Of a DNA stretch of 64,000 bases, positions 18,099-27,664 are shown piece by piece. Within the stretch, counting starts at the first letter, position 1. Each line of letters begins with the position of its first letter. This stretch comes from Halostella pelagica (GTDB lineage Archaea; Halobacteriota; Halobacteria; Halobacteriales; Natronoarchaeaceae): contig CP040678.1 in NCBI GenBank assembly GCA_005954745.1, forward strand, positions 1,736,001-1,800,000, read 5' to 3'. The notes under the pieces are model-generated. The model was not told the origin of the DNA, ran no database searches, and saw only the letters and a list, made by a program, of their open reading frames with translations. The position numbers and the translations under genes are program-made.

Positions 18099-19286
18099 AT
18101 GCTAGACGGCGACGTTCCGAACGAACGTGCTCGAACCGGATGGTGGGCGTTCGTCGCCTTGCTCGCCGTGGTGGCGGCGTTCATCGCTTACAACTTCGTA
18201 GGGATGATCGCGCTCGGCGCGTTTGGATATTACGCCACTCGCCCGATCAACAGACAGTTAGAACGGTTCATCGACTCGGACGGGGTCGCGGCGTGGGTGA
18301 CGGTCCTTCTGATCGTCGTCCCGGTTTTTCTGCTGGTGTTTTACACCGGCTTCAGAGCGTTTCAGGAAGTTCAACAGTCTCTCAACGGATCGGCTACCGT
18401 CCCGGTTTTCGGAGAGTACCTGCAGTTACTGACGGAGTCGCAGCGACAGACGCTGTTCGCCGTCGTCCAGAACCCGGGTCAGTCGATCCAAAATCCCGAG
18501 CAGGTACTCCGGACGATACTCCAAACGGGCCAGCGAGTGTTCTCGGCCGTGTTCGGAACGCTCGTGCTACTGGCGCTCTCCCTGACGTTAACGTACTTCC
18601 TCCTGGAAAACGACGACGGACTCACCGAGGGATTCCTCGAGTTAGCGGGTGGTCGCGACACTACGGCCTACGCGTACGCCGCGGCCGTCGACCAGGACCT
18701 AGAGTCCGTCTTCTTCGGTAACCTCCTGTTCGTCGTCGCCATGACGATCATCGCGGGGGTCACCTACTGGGGGACGAACGTCCTCGCGCCGCAAGGCCTA
18801 CACGTCCCCATGATATTCGTCCTCGCCGTCCTGACCGGTATCACTAGTCTGATCCCGATTGTCGTCGGGAAGGTCGTGTACCTCCCGGTGGTCGCCTATC
18901 TCGCGGTCCGGGCGACGGGAACGGACGAGACGCATTTGGTGTTCGTCGGCGGGACCCTTCTCGTCTACTTTCTCCTCCTCGACATCCTCCCGCAGACGTT
19001 TCTCCAGCCGTACATCACGGGCAGACAGCTCGACATGGTAGTGATGATGTTTGCCTACCTGCTCGGCCCGATCCTGTTCGGCTGGTACGGGTTTTTCCTC
19101 CTCCCGATCGTCTTCGTGCTGATGCTAGAGGCTGTCAGAATCGTCCTCCCGGAACTCGTCCATGGAGAGCGGATCACTCCGTCGACATCTATGGGAGACT
19201 CGGTCGGAACTGACCCCCAGTCCGCGGCCGAGGATATCGACAGCAGCGAGGCGGAGCCGGATGACGACGGAACGTCAGACGACTAA
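18099..19286 (+). CDS. AI-2E family (PerM) transporter
   Basis: 395 residues. About eight membrane helices in the pattern of the AI-2E/PerM family: an N-terminal AIDE-like pair, a long amphipathic region (residues about 85-150), and a C-terminal block with TGITSLIPIVVGKVVYLPV and the family-like DILPQTFLQPYITGRQLDMV. Members move small molecules or ions; in archaea the cargo is unknown and quorum-signal export is not implied. The last 45 residues are acidic and probably cytosolic. Confidence 0.9.
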   Translation: MLDGDVPNERARTGWWAFVALLAVVAAFIAYNFVGMIALGAFGYYATRPINRQLERFIDSDGVAAWVTVLLIVVPVFLLVFYTGFRAFQEVQQSLNGSATVPVFGEYLQLLTESQRQTLFAVVQNPGQSIQNPEQVLRTILQTGQRVFSAVFGTLVLLALSLTLTYFLLENDDGLTEGFLELAGGRDTTAYAYAAAVDQDLESVFFGNLLFVVAMTIIAGVTYWGTNVLAPQGLHVPMIFVLAVLTGITSLIPIVVGKVVYLPVVAYLAVRATGTDETHLVFVGGTLLVYFLLLDILPQTFLQPYITGRQLDMVVMMFAYLLGPILFGWYGFFLLPIVFVLMLEAVRIVLPELVHGERITPSTSMGDSVGTDPQSAAEDIDSSEAEPDDDGTSDD

Positions 19287-19417
19287 GTCGTGGTTGTCCG
19301 TGGATCTACCGCAAACAACGGGTAGCGACGACATCTCAGGGAGCTATACGTCAGTACCTCCCAGACCCAAGTGTTTAGGAGGATAGCTATTCAGTGTCCG
19401 TAGCTTCGCATCTGAAT

Positions 19418-19639
19418 ATGAAAGGTGTGATCACGATCATAAGGAACACGCTGAGGACGGAAGCACCCGCAGACACCGAGTCAGCGGACGAAGAGCCGAA
19501 CATCAGTGATGCTCCTTCACAGACTGAGGACGCCTCGAACGCCGACCTGTACGAGTGTCCCTCCTGTGGCTCCGTCCTCATCGAACCCGCGAGCGACAAA
19601 TGCTCGCAGTGTCCCTCCGAGACCTTAGTCGAAGTGTAA
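19418..19639 (+). CDS. CPxCG zinc-finger micro-protein
   Basis: 73 residues. A C-terminal CPSCG motif and a second CSQC pair (separated by 13 residues) form a likely zinc finger of the CPxCG type common among small haloarchaeal proteins. The N-terminal VITIIRNTLRTE helix is followed by an acidic Ser/Glu linker. A GTG eight codons upstream is possible. Function unknown; relatives affect stress and growth phenotypes in Haloferax. Confidence 0.75.
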   Translation: MKGVITIIRNTLRTEAPADTESADEEPNISDAPSQTEDASNADLYECPSCGSVLIEPASDKCSQCPSETLVEV

Positions 19640-19796
19640 CAAGCCCCATACCGGTGTTTTCCGGGTATCGGCGGTCAAGCGACCTGTTCTCCCAGGGAGC
19701 GGGAACCGCTGAATCCGGGACTGAGGATAAATACGGAGTGCCGTGAACCGCCCGGATCCCTACTTTTGAAGCGGTTCGAGAACGTTCGTTCCGACG

Positions 19797-20567
19797 ATGT
19801 ATCTGGGCGCGGAAGCATGGCCGGACCTGGGCTCGTACTTCGACGACGAATCACTCGCCATAGTTCCGCTCGGTTCGACAGAGCAACACGGCCCCCATCT
19901 GCCCGAAGCGACGGACCATCTCATCGCCGAGGCGTTCGCCAGGGAAGCCGCGGAGCGGACCGGCTTTCTCTGCACACCGACAGTCAACATCGGCGTCAGT
20001 TCCCACCACCGACAGTTTCACGGGACGATGTGGGTCAGTCCGCCGGCCTTTCGCGAGTACGTTGAGTCGCTCACCCGGAATCTAACGTATCACGGCGTCG
20101 ACCGCGTCGTCTACGTGAACGCGCACGGAGGAAACATTCCGCACCTGCGCGAAGTCGGACGGCGACTGCGCGAGGACCACGACGCGTACGCTATCGAGTG
20201 GATGTGGAACGAGAGCATCCCGGATCTGGTCGACGAACTGTTCGAACAGAGCGGTCCCCACGGCGGGCCGAAGGAGACAGCGATGATACAGCACTTAGCC
20301 CCCGAACTGGTCCACGACGACCGACTCGCCGATGCGCGAGACGGGGGCATCCCGAGCGTCGCCGACGCAGGGACGGTACGCCACGGGGCGCGGACGTTTT
20401 ACGACGCCGCGGACAACACGGAAAACGGCGTCCTCGGAGATCAAACTGACGCCACCGCAGCAAAGGGCGAGCGCATGTTCGAGGCGGCCACCGAGCAACT
20501 CGTCGCGCTCTGCGAGTGGCTCTCTCGTCAGGAGTTCGACGACCTCCTCCCGCGCGAGCACGTGTGA
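19797..20567 (+). CDS. Creatininase-family amidohydrolase
   Basis: 256 residues. Metal-binding motifs of the creatininase/MftE family are present: PLGSTEQHGPHLPEATD (Glu and His ligands), the VNAHGGN motif, GVSSHHRQFHGT, and SGPHGGPKETAM carrying a Glu/His pair. The family includes creatinine amidohydrolase, the FAPy deformylase ArfB of archaeal riboflavin/F420 synthesis and MftE. Which reaction applies cannot be told; no mycofactocin peptide gene is seen. An F420-linked pair lies 5-7 kb away, so an ArfB-like role is possible. Confidence 0.85.
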   Translation: MYLGAEAWPDLGSYFDDESLAIVPLGSTEQHGPHLPEATDHLIAEAFAREAAERTGFLCTPTVNIGVSSHHRQFHGTMWVSPPAFREYVESLTRNLTYHGVDRVVYVNAHGGNIPHLREVGRRLREDHDAYAIEWMWNESIPDLVDELFEQSGPHGGPKETAMIQHLAPELVHDDRLADARDGGIPSVADAGTVRHGARTFYDAADNTENGVLGDQTDATAAKGERMFEAATEQLVALCEWLSRQEFDDLLPREHV

Positions 20568-21014
20568 AAACGCGGCCACACGCAACTATCAAATTTTGTA
20601 TACCAGTATAGTCATTATACATAAAATAGAATTCATATATTCGAATATTATGGTTTCACCGATGAATGGAGAGATCCGACTCCTGATTGGAGTCGTGACG
20701 ACAGTTCTATGAATATCCAACGGAACGTAGTCGCGAAGTCGCAGATTTTGGGCCGTACACAAGGATATCTATCCGGTAATATCGGATATCACTGTAGGAC
20801 TACCACAGTGCCCACCAATCTGGCTTTATCGTCCTGTTTCGAGGCACGTTAATGAGATAACACACCCGATAATAACAGTTCCGTATTATATCTTCCATAT
20901 AGTCAAATATAAAGAACCACATTTGGGGGTGAATGAAAATTATCTATCATTTCCGACCTCGGAGATGATTACACGTATAGGTTCGTAAAGCAGTTACCGG
21001 ATGGGGACAGCGGT
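20568..21014. other. AT-rich region between convergent genes
   Basis: No gene is recognised. It contains the 12-base palindrome ATATTCGAATAT at 20637-20648, a CGACTCC/GGAGTCG hairpin at 20677-20695 and a CACTGT/ACAGTG inverted repeat at 20790-20810. One of these could end the convergent transcripts. Confidence 0.5.
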
Positions 21015-22961
21015 TTACGACCCGACCTCGGCGACGCGGTGGTGGTCTATCTCCAGTGCATCCGCGTCCTCCGTGAGTAGCGCGACCACGAGGAAGTCGA
21101 CGTACGTCTCGACGTACTCGACGAGCGCCGCGATGCGGTCGGAGTCGATCGGTTCGAGAGCGTCCACGAGCATGAACGGGACGTTCTCGTACACGTCGTG
21201 AACGAGGTATCCGGCCAGTGCGAACACGAGACCGGTGACCTCACGTTCGCTCTCACTCAGGTGGTTGACGGTGTCCTCGTACGCGACGCCGCTGTCACTG
21301 CTGCGGACGACGTGGAGTTCGAAGGCGTTCTGCTGGACCGTTCGACGGCCCTCCCTGATCTCTTTCTCGACGATCTCGATCCATATCCGTTCGATGTTCT
21401 CGTAATCGAGGATAGTCAGCACTTCGTCCATATGCTCGTTGAACTGTTCGACTGCGTCCGCCTCGATCCGGTCGATCTTCGTCCTGAGGTCGACCAGTTC
21501 CTCTTTGATCTCCTCTCGCTGGTCCTCGAGGACGGATTTGCGCTCGAACTCGGACTCGATCTCGTCTATCTCGGCGGCCACTTCGTCGCGCTGGTTCTCC
21601 AGTTTCCCGAGTTCGTACTCCAGTTCGTTCGCGGTTCGGTGGAGGTCAAGCACCTCCTCGTAGGTTTCCGATTCGAGTTCCTCGACCTCGGTTTCGAGGC
21701 GTTCGACGTCGTCCATCAACGACTCCTTACGGCCGGTCAGGCGTTCGATATCCTTCTCGGTCTGCTCGATTTCGGTGTCCGTCCGTGCCAGGCGTTCCTG
21801 TACCCGGTCGAACTGCCGCTGCCGTTTTTCGAACTCGCTCTGTCGCTGCTTGTACTCTTCGAGTTCGGATTCGAGGTCGCCTTTTGTGTCGTGTTTCTGT
21901 CGCCGGAGGTCTCTGAGGTTTTCGAGCGTGTTCTCGATCCGTTCTATCTCCACTTGCGATCCGCACGTCCAGCAGACTGTCTCTTGCTCACCCTCCAGCA
22001 ACTGATCGGTGAGTGCGCCCTTGTCGCCGCCGCCGTCCGGAACGGTTTCGATAGCAGGGTGTTTCCCCTCGTTGGCCTCGTCGATCATCTTCTCGTTGAA
22101 GCGGATCGTGTTCTGGAGTTCACTGATCTCGGCGTTGACTGACTGCTTCCGCCGTCGGAGGTCCTCGACGTGGTCCTCTATGTTCTCTAGCTTCTCGTCG
22201 GGTACCGCTTCGATAGACTCCTCCCGCTCTTCCAGTTCGCGACGTTCCTCTTTCAACGAGGTCAGGCTTTCGCGTTTCGTTTCGATGTCGTATCGGACGT
22301 CCTCCAGTTCGGACCGGATGTCACTGAGCTCCGAGAGCTTTTCGTCGAGTTCGTCTTTCTCTTCGCGTTGGTCCTCGACCGACGCGTCGACCTCTTCGAG
22401 GTCGTTTTCGGCCGCCTGGAGTTCCTCGCGTTTCGCTTCGATGTCGTCCTCTATCGACTGTTTTCGTTGTTCCAGGTCGGGGAGTTTCCGTTTCAGCGAT
22501 TCGACCTCGTCGAGTTCGTCGTCTAGTCGAACCTTCTCTTCTTGCAGGCGCTCGATATCGTTCTGGATCGCCGCCGTATCTACGGGACGCATGATGATTT
22601 CCCGCAGATCCGCGTCCGTCTCGACGGCCCGGCGCGCCTCGTTCGACTTCAGCAGGAACGCAAAGAGGTCCGCGAGGTCGGGGTCGTCGAGATACTGGTC
22701 ACCCTCTGCGACGACATCCGATCCGGCGCGGGTGAAAGACCGTTCGTACGTTTCGCCCTGAAGTTCGAGTTCTACGCGCCCTTCGTCAGCGTCGCCCTTG
22801 AGCGATACTTCGTTGCTGCCGAGTCCGGCCATGATCGCCCGGAGGAATGATGTTTTATTCGATGCGTTAGGCCCCGCGAGAACCGTCACGCCAGGTGGTA
22901 GCTCCGCTTTCGCGGACTCGATGCCACCGATGTTTTCGATAACGATATTAGCCGTTCCCAT
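21015..22961 (-). CDS. Archaea-specific SMC-related protein (Sph type)
   Basis: 648 residues, Rad50/SMC-like. An N-terminal ATPase half is followed by about 400 residues of coiled coil interrupted by a CWTCGS hook-like CxxC motif near the middle, then a C-terminal half with HLSESEREVTGLVFALAGY as signature and MLVDALEPIDSDRIAAL as Walker B/D-loop. Walker A reads GPNASNKTS, without the usual GK dipeptide, and the usual DE after Walker B is DA. It resembles the haloarchaeal Sph proteins (Sph1 of Halobacterium is cell-cycle regulated), proposed to act in chromosome organisation. A TATA-like CTAATAAA (22986-22993) lies about 28 bases upstream of the ATG. Confidence 0.85.
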   Translation of the reverse strand: MGTANIVIENIGGIESAKAELPPGVTVLAGPNASNKTSFLRAIMAGLGSNEVSLKGDADEGRVELELQGETYERSFTRAGSDVVAEGDQYLDDPDLADLFAFLLKSNEARRAVETDADLREIIMRPVDTAAIQNDIERLQEEKVRLDDELDEVESLKRKLPDLEQRKQSIEDDIEAKREELQAAENDLEEVDASVEDQREEKDELDEKLSELSDIRSELEDVRYDIETKRESLTSLKEERRELEEREESIEAVPDEKLENIEDHVEDLRRRKQSVNAEISELQNTIRFNEKMIDEANEGKHPAIETVPDGGGDKGALTDQLLEGEQETVCWTCGSQVEIERIENTLENLRDLRRQKHDTKGDLESELEEYKQRQSEFEKRQRQFDRVQERLARTDTEIEQTEKDIERLTGRKESLMDDVERLETEVEELESETYEEVLDLHRTANELEYELGKLENQRDEVAAEIDEIESEFERKSVLEDQREEIKEELVDLRTKIDRIEADAVEQFNEHMDEVLTILDYENIERIWIEIVEKEIREGRRTVQQNAFELHVVRSSDSGVAYEDTVNHLSESEREVTGLVFALAGYLVHDVYENVPFMLVDALEPIDSDRIAALVEYVETYVDFLVVALLTEDADALEIDHHRVAEVGS

Positions 22962-23194
22962 ACCTCGTTTAACGCATCTACGACACTAATAAATTCTGAT
23001 TCGCCCTGCCCAGTTCGATAAACGGGTCGCTCGCACCGGTTATCCTGCGCTTTAGCCGCTATCGAACGGGTTCCTGTCTGGGTCGAAGGCGACGTACTTG
23101 GTGGATATCAGTCGCGTCTGCTCTCCGACGCGGAGACGGTGTCTATCGAAGCACTGCTAACGCACTTTTTGGTGACAGGCAGCGGGGCCCGAGC

Positions 23195-23200
23195 TTTATA
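23195..23200 (+). promoter_or_regulatory. TATA element of the xylose-dehydrogenase-like gene
   Basis: TTTATA, about 27 bases before the ATG at 23225, consistent with a leaderless transcript. Confidence 0.5.
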
Positions 23201-23224
23201 CTGAACGAGACGGTACTTACGGCG

Positions 23225-24295
23225 ATGAAATCCTGGATCGACGGATACGACGCGCGGGACTGGCAGACCGCGACTGAGGGAGAGATCCGATACGCGCTGA
23301 TCGGTCTCGGATGGTGGACGATAGATGTTGCACTCCCGGCGATAGAGTCATCGGACCTCGGAGCGGCCACCGTACTGGTAAGTAGTTCGACTGACAAAGC
23401 GGAACGCCTTGCGGACGAAAACGACGTCTCCCGAGGCATTAGTTACGACGAGTTCCACGAAGGTGAGGCGAGCGAGGAGTACGACGCGGTTTACGTCGGG
23501 ACGCCGAACGCGTACCACCTAGAGTACGTCGAGACGGCCGCGGACCTCGGCAAAGCGGTCCTCTGCGAAAAACCCATGGAGGCGTCAGTCGAGCGCGCCG
23601 AACGGATGGTGGAGACCTGCGAATCGGCGGACGTGTCGCTCATGATCGCTTACCGGATGCAGACGGACCCGGCGGTTCGACGTGCCCGCGAGTTGATAGA
23701 GGACGGGTTCCTCGGCGATCCCGTCTCCATCTACGGCCACAACAGCCAGCCGCTCTTGGAGATGATCCCCGACCCCGACCAGTGGCGGCTCGACCCAGAC
23801 GTTAGCGGCTACGGTACTTCAGTGATGGATCTCGGGATCTACTCGATCAACACTGCGCGATACCTCCTGCGGCGGGAAGCAGTCGCCGTGGAATCCCGCA
23901 TGGCGTCGCGTCACGAGGCGTTCTCCGAGGTGCCCGACGAGCGGTCATCGACGATGATCGCCTTCGAGGACGACGTTCAGATGGTCTCCACGTCGAGTCA
24001 GAACGCCCACTCCGACACGCAACTGACGATCACCGGGACCGAGGGACAGGTCGAACTGCGTCCCGCGTTCCACGGCGATGCGACGTTGCACCTCTCCCGA
24101 GGGGACGTATCAGTCACGGTAGATCACGACGGGTTCGACGCCGAGCAGGAGATGGAGGCGGAGTTCGATTACTTCGCGGACCGCCTGCTTGGCGACGGCG
24201 ATATCTACCCCGACGGACGGCACGGGTTAGCGGATATGCACATAATCGAAGCAATCCACGACTCTGCCGACAGCGGGGAGACTATCGAGCCGTGA
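23225..24295 (+). CDS. Gfo/Idh/MocA oxidoreductase, D-xylose 1-dehydrogenase-like
   Basis: 356 residues. N-terminal NAD(P) Rossmann fold (YALIGLGWWTIDVALPAIE), the catalytic Lys motif CEKPMEASVERAERM, and a C-terminal Gfo domain with the RMQTDPAVRRARELIEDGFL and EMIPDPDQWRLDPDVSGYG segments. These match the haloarchaeal Gfo6/XacA D-xylose dehydrogenases closely as I recall them. Known members oxidise D-xylose (or L-arabinose) to the lactone with NADP. No xylonate dehydratase or sugar transporter is adjacent, and haloarchaea often carry several paralogues, so the true sugar is uncertain. Confidence 0.85.
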   Translation: MKSWIDGYDARDWQTATEGEIRYALIGLGWWTIDVALPAIESSDLGAATVLVSSSTDKAERLADENDVSRGISYDEFHEGEASEEYDAVYVGTPNAYHLEYVETAADLGKAVLCEKPMEASVERAERMVETCESADVSLMIAYRMQTDPAVRRARELIEDGFLGDPVSIYGHNSQPLLEMIPDPDQWRLDPDVSGYGTSVMDLGIYSINTARYLLRREAVAVESRMASRHEAFSEVPDERSSTMIAFEDDVQMVSTSSQNAHSDTQLTITGTEGQVELRPAFHGDATLHLSRGDVSVTVDHDGFDAEQEMEAEFDYFADRLLGDGDIYPDGRHGLADMHIIEAIHDSADSGETIEP

Positions 24296-24471
24296 CCTCA
24301 GTCCGGTAAACCCTGCGCCTATTAATTCTCGGATAGTGATAAGTGTGCGCTTTAGACAGGCAGGTAACCATCAATGCTTGCTCCTACTCGCTCCGATCTG
24401 TACGGTGTGGTCCTCTACGAGCGGCCGTCGCAACTACTCACAGCAGGGAACCGCGAAACGCTACGATCGGT

Positions 24472-24813
24472 TCAGGCCTGGAGTTCGTCCTCCAGATCGC
24501 CTTGTTCGTCGAGTTCCGCGAGAATGTCACTTCCGCCGATGAACTCGCCGTCGACGTACGTCTGTGGGATCGTCTCCCATCCGCTGTGGTCTTCGAGTGC
24601 CGCGCGGTACTCGTCGAGCGCATCGAGCGTGTTTACCGTCTCCACGTCGTCCCGATACTGGTTGATCAGGCCGAGCGCGCGACGGGAGAAGCCACACTGG
24701 GGCATGAGTTCCGTCCCTTTCATGAACAGTACAACGTCGTTCTCTTCGATGGCGGCGTCGACGCGTTCGCTGACTTCTTCGGCCGAAAGATCGGCTTCTG
24801 GTTCGAATCCCAT
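24472..24813 (-). CDS. Monothiol glutaredoxin, CGFS type
   Basis: 113 residues. The CGFS active site sits in LMPQCGFSRRALGLI, followed by the cis-Pro segment TIPQTYVDGEFIGGSDIL. CGFS glutaredoxins bind a [2Fe-2S] cluster with glutathione or another thiol and pass it on, usually with a BolA partner. The BolA gene lies 45 bases upstream on the same strand, forming a probable operon. Haloarchaea use gamma-glutamylcysteine rather than glutathione, which may be the cofactor thiol here. The ATG (MGFEPEAD) is preferred to a GTG two codons upstream. Confidence 0.93.
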   Translation of the reverse strand: MGFEPEADLSAEEVSERVDAAIEENDVVLFMKGTELMPQCGFSRRALGLINQYRDDVETVNTLDALDEYRAALEDHSGWETIPQTYVDGEFIGGSDILAELDEQGDLEDELQA

Positions 24814-24858
24814 GCGCACTAGTGATGCGTACTCGAATAAATGGCTACCGGCAGAGGA

Positions 24859-25110
24859 TCACTCCGGAGCGTCCGCGGGCGTGTACGTCTTCAGTTCCAG
24901 GGCGTGGATGTCCGTCGTCATGTGGTCATCGAGCGCGTCGTACACCATTTCGTGCTGGTCGACGAGCGACTGATCCTCGAAAGCCGGGGAGACGACGACG
25001 GCCGCCAGATGGTCGTCGTCCTCCGGTCCGCGCGGTTGAGTTACGTCCGCGTCCGCGTCAGGAACGTTCGATTCGATTATCCGTTCAATATCGTCGAGTT
25101 CCAGGTCCAT
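24859..25110 (-). CDS. BolA family protein
   Basis: 83 residues, normal BolA length. The fold's conserved features are LDDIERIIESNVPDADADV, HLAAVVVSPAFEDQSLVDQH with the conserved His, and the C-terminal DIHALELKTYTP. The family works with monothiol glutaredoxins in Fe-S cluster transfer, and the downstream neighbour is exactly such a protein. ATG 25110 gives the standard BolA start; a longer frame would add 33 non-conserved residues. Confidence 0.92.
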   Translation of the reverse strand: MDLELDDIERIIESNVPDADADVTQPRGPEDDDHLAAVVVSPAFEDQSLVDQHEMVYDALDDHMTTDIHALELKTYTPADAPE

Positions 25111-25335
25111 GACGGAGCAGACGGGTCGGAGAGAAAAAACGTTGCCTATCGGGCCCGAGTCCCGCAAGCGTACTGCGGACGAGATCGAAAGGGCACGACG
25201 AGAAATCACCGACGAGGGCAGAGGCGGCGAAATATAAGGTAGACAGATATAATTCGGGATCTGATTGGTATGTCGAGACCGCCCGCGAGAGACACCGCGA
25301 CCGTGGGTGAAACGACAACGAAAAGAACCGCGGGG

Positions 25336-26340
25336 TCAGTCGAAGTGCGGAGCGACTTCGGTACCGAGGCGTTCGATGCACTCCGTCATGGTCTCAGTTC
25401 CTATCCCGGGGTGGTACGTCCGGAAGATGAAGTGAACGTCGTCGCCGAGAGCGTCGCGGTACGTTTCGAGTTCGTCGATCACCTGCTCGGGGGTGCCGAA
25501 GATAGCCTGGTCTTTCAGTTCCTGTTTCCGCTCGTCGGATAGCTCGTCGACCGTCTCGCCGGAGAATATCTCCGCGTACCGACGCTGGATGAAGAAGTAA
25601 CCGTCGCGCATCTGTTCCCAGGCATCTTCCTTCGAGTCGCCGATGAACCCGTGTTGAAGCACGTAGACGGTGAAGTCGTCGTCGAGACCCTCTTCCTCGC
25701 GAACGCGTTCGAGGTCCTCTTTCCGCTTGCGGACCCCCTCGACCGAGAGTGAGGACGGTGCACACCAGCCGTCGGCGGTTCTCGCCGCTCGTCGGACTGC
25801 GGGTTTTGCGGCACCGCCCAGCATGATCGGGGCCTCCCGCTCCGGTTTCGGCGTGACAGTCACGTCCGGATCGATGTCGTGGAACTCCGATTCGTACTCC
25901 AGCGGACCCTCCGACCACGCGTTCCGAACGACTTCGACGGTGTCAGCGAGGCGTTCCGCTCGTTCCTCGATCGGAACGCCGAACGCCTCGAACTCGTCCG
26001 GGTTCGACCCGATAGCGAGGCCGAGCGTCGACCTCCCTTCCGAGAGCAGGTCAACCGTCGCAGCGTCCTCTGCGAGGCGGACGGAGTCATAAAGCGGCGC
26101 GAGTCCGATACAGGTCCCGATCTCGATGTCAGTCGTCTCGGCGGCGAGCGCCCCGAGCGACGGCATGGTTCCGGAGAGATAGCCGTCCTCCATGAAGTGG
26201 TGTTCCGAGACCCAGGCGCTCGCGAGCCCGGCGTCTTCTATCTCTCGGGCGAGCGTCAACATTTCCTGATAGATCGTACCCATCGACCGGTCGTCGTCAG
26301 GCCGCTGCTGACAGGTGAACAACCCAGTGCCGATTTCCAT
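25336..26340 (-). CDS. LLM-class (luciferase-like) flavin/F420 oxidoreductase
   Basis: 334 residues, TIM-barrel luciferase-like monooxygenase. Typical segments are ASAWVSEHHFMEDGYLSGTMP near residue 50, IGTCIGLAPLYDSVRLAED, LSEGRSTLGLAIGSNPDEFEAFG and IMLGGAAKPAVRRAARTADG. Such enzymes use FMNH2 or F420H2. F420 use is plausible because the divergent neighbour encodes an F420:NADPH oxidoreductase. A CTATTATTA promoter element lies about 25 bases upstream of the ATG (26362-26370). Substrate unknown. Confidence 0.88.
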   Translation of the reverse strand: MEIGTGLFTCQQRPDDDRSMGTIYQEMLTLAREIEDAGLASAWVSEHHFMEDGYLSGTMPSLGALAAETTDIEIGTCIGLAPLYDSVRLAEDAATVDLLSEGRSTLGLAIGSNPDEFEAFGVPIEERAERLADTVEVVRNAWSEGPLEYESEFHDIDPDVTVTPKPEREAPIMLGGAAKPAVRRAARTADGWCAPSSLSVEGVRKRKEDLERVREEEGLDDDFTVYVLQHGFIGDSKEDAWEQMRDGYFFIQRRYAEIFSGETVDELSDERKQELKDQAIFGTPEQVIDELETYRDALGDDVHFIFRTYHPGIGTETMTECIERLGTEVAPHFD

Positions 26341-26869
26341 ACGTAATAGTGCAGATCGACCGTAATAATAGTTCTGAAGGCACACTTCGTGTAGAGACGG
26401 CGAAACTCGACCCGCTCCGTCCGCCCCAGATCCGAAAGAGCGACATCGCGAAATCGAACGCAGTATTACAGAGATAATCCTGTAAACGAACCCGTACTCC
26501 GCGTGAAAATACGCCGTCTATCGCCCCGTACCGCAGGTCTTCGGCTGTATCAAACGCAGTAGCCGACGACAGCCTGATTCGAAAATATCGAATAGAACGA
26601 TGATTCGATCGCCTAATGTCGAGTCCGTAACGCAGAGTGAGAAGGCGTCCTGACCGGATAATCGGGGTCGGCAGCCCTGAGAGATGCGTCGGCACAATGC
26701 CTTCCCTGGGACGATACATACAGATCACTACAATTTTTGTCCGAGCTATTCGAAGGATGTGCGAGTTAACATATACCAACTGTTTGGGGCGTCGGCGTTC
26801 CCGCTCGAACAGGATCGGAACCTGCCGGAATAGGAAGGATATTCACGTCGGCGGCCGAACGCGTACCGT
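26341..26869. other. Intergenic region between LLM oxidoreductase and NpdG
   Basis: About 530 bases between divergent genes. Apart from the likely promoters at each end I see no gene, RNA or repeat. Open frames here have no family features. Confidence 0.5.
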
Positions 26870-27535
26870 ATGCGAATCGCGTTACTCGGAGGGACTGGTG
26901 ATATCGGTAAAGGACTAGCGCTTCGGTTGGCGCGCGACACGGCCCACGAGGTCGTCATCGGATCGCGGAAAGCGGAGAAAGCCGCCGCGGCGTCGGAGGA
27001 GTACGTCGAGCGACTCGGCGACAACCTGACTGCCGACCTCGCGAGCGCGGCGAACGCGGAAGCCGCTTCCGGCGCGGACGTGGTCGTCGTCTGCGTCCCG
27101 CCGTATCACGTCTCGGACACCGTCGAAGCCGTCGCAGACGAACTGACCGGAGACACCGTCCTCGTCACGCCTGCAGTCGGCATCGACCGGGACGACGACG
27201 GCTTTCACTACGACCCGCCGTCCCACGGAAGCGTCGCCGAGTTGGTCGCCGACGCCGCGCCCGACGAGGTACCGGTAGTCGGTGCGTTTCAGAACCTCGC
27301 GGCCGGCGCGTTGACCGATCTCGACCACGAACTCGGGTTCGACGTCATCGTCACCGGCGACGACGACGACGCGAAGGCCACAGTCCTGACGCTGGCCGAG
27401 GAGATCGACGGCCTGCGAGCGCTTGACGGTGGTTCGTTGCGAAACAGCGCCGAGGTCGAATCGATGACCCCGCTACTGATCAACCTCGCGATGGAGAACG
27501 ACGGAATGCACGACCTGGGCGTCTCGTTTCACTGA
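26870..27535 (+). CDS. npdG: NADPH:coenzyme F420 oxidoreductase
   Basis: 221 residues. The N-terminal dinucleotide motif is ALLGGTGDIGKGLALRLA, followed by GSRKAEKA, which selects NADPH, and the family-specific VVVVCVPPYHVSDTV and VPVVGAFQNLAAG segments. NpdG moves hydride between NADPH and F420 in the cytosol. It is close to a luciferase-like oxidoreductase that may use F420H2, and is followed by an aldehyde dehydrogenase. The length is normal for the family. Confidence 0.92.
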   Translation: MRIALLGGTGDIGKGLALRLARDTAHEVVIGSRKAEKAAAASEEYVERLGDNLTADLASAANAEAASGADVVVVCVPPYHVSDTVEAVADELTGDTVLVTPAVGIDRDDDGFHYDPPSHGSVAELVADAAPDEVPVVGAFQNLAAGALTDLDHELGFDVIVTGDDDDAKATVLTLAEEIDGLRALDGGSLRNSAEVESMTPLLINLAMENDGMHDLGVSFH

Positions 27536-27664
27536 TCCCAGACGGGGAGAGGGTATCGCCGCGTTAGCCGGCGTCGCCGACGGGGTCGTGATCTCTCACA
27601 CGGTCCGACCCCCACTTGTTCGGAGCGCAAACATTATTGCCGGGATCCGAGAAGTAACCGTAGG

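Noticed and set aside
18099-19286. Quorum-sensing AI-2 exporter
   Set aside because: The family name is historical; no AI-2 synthesis or sensing gene is seen.
23225-24295. Full xylose degradation operon
   Set aside because: Only the dehydrogenase-like gene is present; neighbours are unrelated.
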